Below are positions 55,901 to 64,000 of a DNA stretch of 64,000 bases, one piece after another (the first letter of the stretch is position 1; every line of letters begins with the position of its first letter). The DNA comes from Molossus alvarezi. Taxonomy: Eukaryota > Chordata > Mammalia > Chiroptera > Molossidae. The notes beneath the pieces are model-generated. The model was given only the letters and a program-made list of their open reading frames with translations. It searched no databases and was not told where the DNA came from. The stretch is taken from positions 20,708,074 through 20,772,073 of the forward strand of contig CM073893.1 in NCBI GenBank assembly GCA_037176705.1, in the 5' to 3' direction. A program made the translations under genes and the position numbers.

Positions 55901-58857
55901 GAGGAGTGGGGACTGAAGAGGGAGAGGAGAGGGGATGGAAGAGGGAGAGGAGAGGGGACTGAAGAGGAAGAGGAGAGGGGACTGAAGAAGAGAGGAGAGG
56001 GGACTGAAGAGGGAGAGGAGAGGGGATGGAAGAGGGAGAGGAGAGGGGACTGAGGAGGAGAGGAGAGGGGACTGAAGAGGAGAGGAGAGGGGACTGAAGA
56101 GGAGAGGAGAGGGGACTGAAGAGGAAGAGAAGAGGGGACTGAAGAGGAAGAGGAGAGGTTACTGAAGAGGGAGAGGAGAGGGGAATGAAGAGCGAGAGGA
56201 CAGGGGATTGAAGAGGGAGAGGAGAGGGGACTGAAGAGGGAGAGGAGAGGGGACTGAAGAGGGAGAGGAGAGGGAACTGAAGAGGGAGAGGAGAGGGGAC
56301 TGAAGAGGGAGAGGAGAGGGGACTGAAGAGGGAGAGGAGAGGGGATTGAAGAGGGAGAGGAGAGGTGACTGAAGAGGGAGAGGAGAGTGGACTAAAGAGG
56401 GAGAGGAGAGGGGACTGAAGAGGGAGCGGAGAGGGGACTGAAGAGGGAGAGGAGAGGGGACTGAAGAGGGAGAGGAGAGGGGACGGAAGAGGGAGAGGAG
56501 AGGGGACTGAGGAGGGAGAAGGGAGGGGATGGAAGAGGGAGAGGAGAGGGGACTGAAGAGAAAGAGGAGAGGGGACTGAAGAGGGAGAGGAGAGGGGATG
56601 GAAGAGGGAGAGGAGAGGGGACTGAAGAGGGAGAGGAGAGGGGACTGACGAGGGAGAGGAGAGGGGATGGAAGAGGGAGAGGAGAGGGGACTGAAGAGAA
56701 AGAGGAGAGGGGACTGAAGAAGAGAGGAGTGGGGACTGAAGAGGGAGAGGAGAGGGGATGGAAGAGGGAGAGGAGAGGGGACTGAAGAGGGAGAGGAGAG
56801 GGGACTGAAGAGGGAGAGGAGAGGGGACTGAAGAGGGAGAGGAGAGGTGACTGAACAGGGAGAGGAGAGGGGACTGAAGAGGGAGAGGAGAGGGGACTGA
56901 AGAGGAGAGGAGAGGGGATTGAAGAGGGAGAAGAGAGGGGACTGAAGAGGAGAGGAGAGGGGACTGAAGAGGGAGAGGAGAGGGGATGGAAGAGGGAGAG
57001 GAGAGGGGACTGAAGAGGGAGAGGAGAGGGCATGGAAGAGGGAGAGGAGAGGGGACTGAAGAGGGAGAGGAGAGGGGATTGAAGAGGGAGAGGAGAGGGG
57101 ACTGAAGAGGGAGAGGAGAGGGGACTGAAGAGGGAGAGGAGAGGGGACTGAAGAGGGAGAGGAGAGGGTATGGAAGAGGGAGAGGAGAGGGTACTGAAGA
57201 GGAAGAGGAGAGGGGACTGAAGAGGGATAGAGGAGGGGACTGAAGAGGAAAAGGAGGGGGGACTGAGGAGGAGAGGAGAGGGGACTGAAGAGGAGAGGAG
57301 ATGGGACTGAAGAGGAGAGGAGAGGGGACTGAAGAGGAAGAGGAGAGGGGATTGAAGAGGGAGAGGAGAGGGGACTGAAGAGGGAGAGGAGAGGGGACTG
57401 AAGAGGGAGAGGAGAGGGTATGGAAGAGGGAGAGGAGAGGGTACTGAAGAGGAAGAGGAGAGGGGACTGAAGAGGGATAGAGGAGGGGACTGAAGAGGAA
57501 GAGGAGGGGGGACTGAGGAGGAGAGGAGAGGGGACTGAAGAGGAGAGGAGAGGGGACTGAAGAGGAGAGGAGAGGGGACTGCAGAGGAAGAGGAGAGGGG
57601 ACTGAAGAGGGAGAGGAGTGGGGACTGAAGAGGGAGAGGAGAGGGGATGGAAGAGGGAGAGGAGAGGGGACTGAAGAGGAAGAGGAGAGGGGACTGAAGA
57701 AGAGAGGAGAGGGGACTGAAGAGGGAGATGAGAGGGGATGGAAGAGGGAGAGGAGAGGGGATGGAAGAGGGAGAGTTGAGGGGACTGAGGAGGACAGGAG
57801 AGGGGACTGAAGAGGGCGAGGAGAGGGGACTGAGGAGGAGAGGAGAGGGGACTGAGGAGGAGAGGAGAGGGGACTGAAGAGGGAGAGGAGAGGGGACTGA
57901 AGAGGAGAGGAGAGGGGACTGAAGAGGAAGAGGAGAGGGGACTGAAGAGGAAGAGGAGAGGGGACTGAAAAGGAAGAGGAGAGGTTACTGAAGAGCGAGA
58001 GGACAGGGGATTGAAGAGGGAGAGGAGAGGGTACTGAAGAGGGAGAGGAGAGGGGACTGAAGAGGGAGAGGAGAGGGAACTGAAGAGGGAGAGGAGAGGT
58101 GACTGAACAGGGAGAGGAGTGGGGACTGAAGAGGGAGAGGAGAGGGGACTGAAGAGGAGAGGAGAGGGGAGTGAAGAGGGAGAGGAGAGGGGACTGAAGA
58201 GGAGAGGAGAGGGGACTGTAGAGGGAGAGGAGAGGGGATGGAAGATGGAGAGGAGAGGGGATGGAAGAGGGAGAGGAGAGGGGACTGAAGAGGAAGAGGA
58301 GAGGGGACTGAAGAGGGAGAGAGGAGGGGACAGAAGAGGAAGAGGAGAGGGGACTGAAGAGGAAGAGAAGAGGGGACTGAAGAGGAAGAGGAGAGGTTAC
58401 TGAAGAGGGAGAGGAGAGGGGAATGAAGAGCGAGAGGGCAGGGGATTGAAGAGGGAGAGGAGAGGGGACTGAAGAGGGAGAGGAGAGGGGACTGAAGAGG
58501 GAGAGGAGAGGGGACTGAAGAGGGAGAGGAAAGGGGACTGAAGAGGGAGAGGAGAGGGGACTGAAGAGGGAGAGGAGAGGGGACTGAAGAGGGAGAGGAG
58601 AGGGGACTGAAGAGGGAGAGGAGAGGGGACTGAAGAGGGAGAGGAGAGGGGACTGAAGAGGGAGAGGAGAGGGGACTGAAGAGGGAGAGGAGAGGGGACA
58701 GAAGATGGAGAGGAGAGGGGACTGAGGAGGGAGAAGAGAGGGGATGGAAGAGGGAGAGGAGAGGGGACTGAAGAGGGAGAGGAGAGGGGACTGAAGAGGG
58801 AGAGGAGAGGGGATGGAAGAGGGAGAGGAGAGGGGACTGAAGAGGGAGAGGAGAGGG

Positions 58858-60592
58858 GACTGAAGAAGAGAGGAGAGGGGACTGAAGAGGGAGAGGAGAG
58901 GGGATGGAAGAGGGAGAGGAGAGGGGACTGAAGATGGAGAGGAGAGGGGACTGAAGAGGGAGAGGAGAGGGGACTGAAGAGGGAGAGGAGAGGGGACTGA
59001 CGAGGGAGAGGAGAGGGGATGGAAGAGGGAGAGGAGAGGGGACTGAAGAGAAAGAGGAGAGGGGACTGAAGAGGGAGAGGAGAGGGGACTGAAGAGGGAG
59101 AGGAGAGGGGACTGAAGAGGGAGAGGAGAGGGGATGGAAGAGGGAGAGGAGAAGGGACTGAAGAGGAAGAGGAGAGGGGACTGAAGAAGAGAGGAGAGGG
59201 GACTGAAGAGGGAGAGGAGAGGGGATGGAAGAGGGAGAGGAGAGGGGACTGAAGAGGGAGTGGAGAGGGGACTGAAGAGGGAGAGGAGAGGGGACTGAAG
59301 AGGGAGAGGGGAGGGGACTGAAGAGGGAGAGGCGAGGGGACTGAAGAGGGAGAGGAGAGGGGACTGAAGAGGGAGAGGAGAGAGGACTGAAGAGGGAGAG
59401 GAGAGGGGATGGAAGAGGGAGAGGAGAGGGGACTGAAGAGGGAGAGGAGAGGGGACGGAAGAGGGAGAGGAGAGGGGACTGAAGGGGGAGAGGAGAGGGG
59501 ATGGAAGAGGGAGAGGAGAGGGGATGGAAGAGGGAGATGAGAGGGGACTGAGGAGGACAGGAGAGGGGACTGAAGAGGGAGAGGAGAGGGGACTGAGGAG
59601 GAGAGGATAGGAGACTGAGGAGGAGAGGAGAGGGGACTGAAGAGGAGAGGAGAGGGGACTGAAGAGGAGAGGAGAGGGGACTGAAGAGGGAGAGGAAGGG
59701 GACTGAAGAGGAGAGGAGAGGGGACTGAAGAGGAAGAGGAGAGGGGACTGAAGAGGAAGAGGAGAGGTTACTGAAGAGGGAGAGAAGAGGGGACTGAAGA
59801 GGGAGAGTAGAGGGGACTGAAGAGGAGAGGAGAGGGGACTGAAGAGGGAGAGGAGAGGGGATGGAAGAGGGAGAGGAGAGGGGATGGAAGAGGGAGAGGA
59901 GAGGGGACTGAAGAGGAAGAGGAGAGGGCACTGAAGAGGGAGAGAGGAGGGGGCAGAAGAGGAAGAGGAGGGGGGACTGAGGAGGAGAGGAGAGGGGACT
60001 GAAGAGGAGAGGAGAGGGGACTGAAGAGGAGAGGAGAGGGGACTGAAGAGGAAGAGAAGAGGGGACTGAAGAGGAAGAGGAGAGGTTACTGAAGAGGGAG
60101 AGGAGAGGGGAATGAAGAGCTAGAGGACAGGGGATTGAAGAGGGAGAGGAGAGGGGACTGAAGAGGGAGAGGAGAGGGGACTGAAGAGGGAGAGGAGAGG
60201 GGACTGAAGAGGGAGAGGAGAGGGAACTGAAGAGGGAGAGGAGAGGGGACTGAAGAGGGAGAGTAGAGGGGACTGAAGAGGGAGAGGAGAGGGGATTGAA
60301 GAGGGAGAGGAGAGGGGACTGAAGAGGGAGAGGAGAGTGGACTGAAGAGGGAGAGGAGAGGGGACTGAAGAGGGAGAGGAGAGGGGACTGAAGAGGGAGA
60401 GGAGAGGGGACTGAAGAGGGAGAGGAGAGGGGACGGAAGAGGGAGAGGAGAGGGGACTGAGGAGGGAGAAGAGAGGGGATGGAAGAAGGAGAGGAGAGGG
60501 GACTGAAGAGGGAGAGGAGAGGGGACTGAAGAGGGAGAGGAGAGGGGAGGGAAGAGGGAGAGGAGAGGGGACTGAAGAGTGAGAGGAGAGGG
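58858..60592. repeat. Higher-order block, first copy of 1,735-bp tandem duplication
   Basis: Private markers recur at a fixed offset of 1,735: GGTTA at 59766 and 61501, GGTTA at 60084 and 61819, and GAGCTAG at 60117 and 61852. The first copy starts at the GACTGAAGAAGAGAGG unit and GAAGATGGAGAGG marker near 58858-58935, which recur near 60593-60670. Confidence 0.85.
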
Positions 60593-62325
60593 GACTGAAG
60601 AAGAGAGGAGAGGGGACTGAAGAGGGAGAGGAGAGGGGATGGAAGAGGGAGAGGAGAGGGGACTGAAGATGGAGAGGAGAGGGGACTGAAGAGGGAGAGG
60701 AGAGGGGACTGAAGAGGGAGAGGAGAGGGGACTGACGAGGGAGAGGAGAGGGGATGGAAGAGGGAGAGGAGAGGGGACTGAAGAGAAAGAGGAGAGGGGA
60801 CTGAAGAGGGAGAGGAGAGGGGACTGAAGAGGGAGAGGAGAGGGGACTGAAGAGGGAGAGGAGAGGGGATGGAAGAGGGAGAGGAGAAGGGACTGAAGAG
60901 GAAGAGGAGAGGGGACTGAAGAAGAGAGGAGAGGGGACTGAAGAGGGAGAGGAGAGGGGATGGAAGAGGGAGAGGAGAGGGGACTGAAGAGGGAGTGGAG
61001 AGGGGACTGAAGAGGGAGAGGAGAGGGGACTGAAGAGGGAGAGGGGAGGGGACTGAAGAGGGAGAGGCGAGGGGACTGAAGAGGGAGAGGAGAGGGGACT
61101 GAAGAGGGAGAGGAGAGAGGACTGAAGAGGGAGAGGAGAGGGGATGGAAGAGGGAGAGGAGAGGGGACTGAAGAGGGAGAGGAGAGGGGACGGAAGAGGG
61201 AGAGGAGAGGGGACTGAAGGGGGAGAGGAGAGGGGATGGAAGAGGGAGAGGAGAGGGGATGGAAGAGGGAGATGAGAGGGGACTGAGGAGGACAGGAGAG
61301 GGGACTGAAGAGGGAGAGGAGAGGGGACTGAGGAGGAGAGGATAGGAGACTGAGGAGGAGAGGAGAGGGGACTGAAGAGGAGAGGAGAGGGGACTGAAGA
61401 GGAGAGGAGAGGGGACTGAAGAGGGAGAGGAAGGGGACTGAAGAGGAGAGGAGAGGGGACTGAAGAGGAAGAGGAGAGGGGACTGAAGAGGAAGAGGAGA
61501 GGTTACTGAAGAGGGAGAGAAGAGGGGACTGATGAGGGAGAGGAGAGGGGACTGAAGAGGAGAGGAGAGGGGACTGAAGAGGGAGAGGAGAGGGGATGGA
61601 AGAGGGAGAGGAGAGGGGATGGAAGAGGGAGAGGAGAGGGGACTGAAGAGGAAGAGGAGAGGGCACTGAAGAGGGAGAGAGGAGGGGGCAGAAGAGGAAG
61701 AGGAGGGGGGACTGAGGAGGAGAGGAGAGGGGACTGAAGAGGAGAGGAGAGGGGACTGAAGAGGAGAGGAGAGGGGACTGAAGAGGAAGAGAAGAGGGGA
61801 CTGAAGAGGAAGAGGAGAGGTTACTGAAGAGGGAGAGGAGAGGGGAATGAAGAGCTAGAGGACAGGGGATTGAAGAGGGAGAGGAGAGGGGACTGAAGAG
61901 GGAGAGGAGAGGGGACTGAAGAGGGAGAGGAGAGGGGACTGAAGAGGGAGAGGAGAGGGAACTGAAGAGGGAGAGGAGAGGGGACTGAAGAGGGAGAGTA
62001 GAGGGGACTGAAGAGGGAGAGGAGAGGGGATTGAAGAGGGAGAGGAGAGGGGACTGAAGAGGGAGAGGAGAGTGGACTGAAGAGGGCTAGGAGAGGGGAC
62101 TGAAGAGGGAGAGGAGAGGGGACTGAAGAGGGAGAGGAGAGGGGACTGAAGAGGGAGAGGAGAGGGGACGGAAGAGGGAGAGGAGAGGGGACTGAGGAGG
62201 GAGAAGAGAGGGGATGGAAGAAGGAGAGGAGAGGGGACTGAAGAGGGAGAGGAGAGGGGACTGAAGAGGGAGAGGAGAGGGGAGGGAAGAGGGAGAGGAG
62301 AGGGGACTGAAGAGTGAGAGGAGAG
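60593..62325. repeat. Higher-order block, second copy of the 1,735-bp duplication
   Basis: It directly abuts the first copy and carries the same order of variant units, with scattered differences (for example GATGAGGG near 61533). Identity fades near 62310, after the GAAGAGTGAGAGG marker shared with about 60575. Confidence 0.82.
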
Positions 62326-64000
62326 GGGACTGACGAGGGAGAGGAGAGGGGATGGAAGAGGGAGAGGAGAGGGGACTGAAGAGAAAGAGGAGAGGGGACT
62401 GAAGAGGGAGAGGAGAGGGGACTGAAGAGGGAGAGGAGAGGGGACTGAAGAGGGAGAGGAGAGGGGATGGAAGAGGGAGAGGAGAGGGGACTGAAGAGGA
62501 AGAGGAGAGCGGACTGAAGAAGAGAGGAGAGGGGACTGAAGAGGGAGAGGAGAGGGGATGGAAGAGGGAGAGGAGAGGGGACTGAAGAGGGAGAGGAGAG
62601 GGGACTGAAGAGGGAGAGGAGAGGGGACTGAAGAGGGAGAGGAGAGGTGACTGAACAGGGAGAGGAGAGGGGACTGAAGAGGGAGAGGAGAGGGGACTGA
62701 AGAGGAGAGGAGAGGCGATTGAAGAGGGAGAGGAGAGGGGACTGAAGAGGAGAGGAGAGGGGACTGAAGAGGGAGAGGAGAGGGGATGGAAGAGGAGAGG
62801 AGAGGGGACTGAAGAGGGAGAGGAGAGGGGATGGAAGAGGGAGAGGAGAGGGGACTGAAGAGGGAGAGGAGAGGGGATTGAAGAGGGAGAGGAGAGGGGA
62901 CTGAAGAGGGAGAGGAGAGGGGACTGAAGAGGGAGAGGAGAGGGGACTGAAGAGGGAGAGGAGAGGGTATGGAAGAGGGAGAGGAGAGGGTACTGAAGAG
63001 GAAGAGGAGAGGGGACTGAAGAGGGATAGAGGAGGGGACTGAAGAGGAAGAGGAGGGGGGACTGAGGAGGAGAGGAGAGGGGACTGAAGAGGGAGAGGAG
63101 AGGGGATGGAAGAGGGAGAGGAGAGGGAACTGAAGAGGGAGAGGAGAGGGGACTGAGGAGGAGAGGAGAGGTGACTGAAGAGGGAGAGGAGAGGGGACTG
63201 AAGAGGGAGAGTAGAGAGGACTGAAGAGGGAGAGGAGAGGGGATGGAAGAGGGAGAGGAGAGGGGACTGAAGAGGGAGAGGAGAGGGGACTGAAGAGGGA
63301 GAGGAGAGGGGATGGAAGAGGGAGAGGAGAGGGGACTGAAGAGGGAGAGGAGAGGGGACTGAAGAGGGAGAGGAGAGGGGATGGAAGAGGGAGAGGAGAG
63401 GGGACTGAAGAGGAAGAGAAGAGGGGACGGAAGAAGAGAGGAGAGGAGACTGAAGAGGGAGAGGAGAGGGGATGGAAGAGGGAAAGGAGAGGGGACTGAA
63501 GAGGGAGAGGAGAGGGGACTGAAGAGGGAGAGGAGAGGGGATGGAAGAGGGAGAGGAGAGGGGACTGAGGAGGGAGAAAAGAGGGGATGGAAGAGGGAGA
63601 GGAGAGGGGACTGAAGAGGGAGAGGAGAGGGGACTGAAGAGGGAGTGGAGAGGGGATGGAAGAGGGAGAGGAGAGGGGACTGAGAAGGAGAGGAGAGGGG
63701 ACTGAAGAGGGAGAGGAGAGGGGACTGAGGAGGAGAGGAGAGGGTACTGAAGAGGGAGAGGAGAGGGGACTGAAGAGGGAGAGGAGAGGGGACTGAAGAC
63801 GGAGAGGAGAGGGGACTGAAGAGGGAGAGGAGAGGGGACTGAAGAGGGAGAGGCGAGGGGACTGAAGAGGGAGAGGAGTGGGGACTGAAGAGGGAGAGGA
63901 GAGAGGACTGAAGAGGGAGAGGAGAGGGGATGGAAGAGGGAGAGGAGAGGGGACTGAAGAGGGAGAGGAGAGGGGACGGAAGAGGGAGAGGAGAGGGGAC

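Larger units (their letters stand above)
39501..64000. repeat. 24.5-kb minisatellite/satellite array, 23-bp unit
   Basis: A head-to-tail array runs from 39501 to the window end. The commonest unit reads GACTGAAGAGGG then AGAGGAGAGGG (23 bp). Regular variants are GATGGAAG- units, GAAGAGGAAGAGG- units, 22-bp units (GAAGAGGAGAGG, GAAGAAGAGAGG, GAGGAGGAGAGG), GGTTACTG- and AATGAAGAGCGAGAG- marker units. At about 22.8 bp on average this is roughly a thousand units. The plus strand is about 90% purine. Minus-strand frames such as 43170-47651 are open because the repeat lacks stops in all three minus-strand frames. Confidence 0.98.

Noticed and set aside
39501..64000. CRISPR-like array
   Set aside because: There are no distinct spacers; the repeats are contiguous 22-23-bp units in a mammalian genome.

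Overview
This is nuclear DNA from a mammal, almost certainly a bat. About 30 tRNA-derived SINEs of the bat Ves type occur, with heads reading like 'CCTGGCCGGTTTGGCTCAG', a box B 'GGTTCGATTCC', a pyrimidine-rich body and a tail like 'ATATCCTCGGGTGAGGATT'. They sit beside laurasiatherian-type L1 3' ends, MIR and L2 relics, a Tigger-type DNA element and several ERV LTRs. There are no bacterial operons, CRISPR arrays or phage genes. The species cannot be named from this window.

Layout. (1) 1-9 kb: L1 3' ends, SINEs, and a compact three-exon gene model on the minus strand (2.4-4.1 kb) whose splice phases agree but whose product I do not recognise. (2) 8.9-10.1 kb: an intronless, frameshifted retrocopy of STEEP1 (CXorf56), split by a solo LTR. 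(3) 11.5-12.0 kb: a Tigger/MER2-like element. (4) 12.8-20.6 kb: a zone of minus-strand LTR copies holding a G-rich minisatellite, an RPS26 processed pseudogene, a TATC microsatellite and nested SINEs. (5) 20.6-35.5 kb: mostly intergenic DNA with SINEs and MIR. (6) 35.5-35.7 kb: the last coding exon of GTF2F2 (RAP30, TFIIF subunit 2) on the minus strand, the clearest host gene here. (7) 35.7-39.5 kb: GTF2F2 intron with L1, SINE and L2 pieces. (8) 39.5-64 kb: one uninterrupted 24.5-kb array of a 23-bp repeat, running off the window end.

The array is the outstanding feature. It starts inside the box B of a truncated SINE. It lies upstream of the GTF2F2 last exon, with no other GTF2F2 exon visible between them or beyond, so it is probably intronic. 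On the GTF2F2-sense strand the commonest unit is exactly 21 pyrimidines followed by AG, that is, a polypyrimidine tract plus a CAG acceptor, repeated about a thousand times. It has higher-order structure, including a tandem duplication of a 1,735-bp block. The very long open frames across it (up to 1,493 codons) follow from its composition and are not called as genes.
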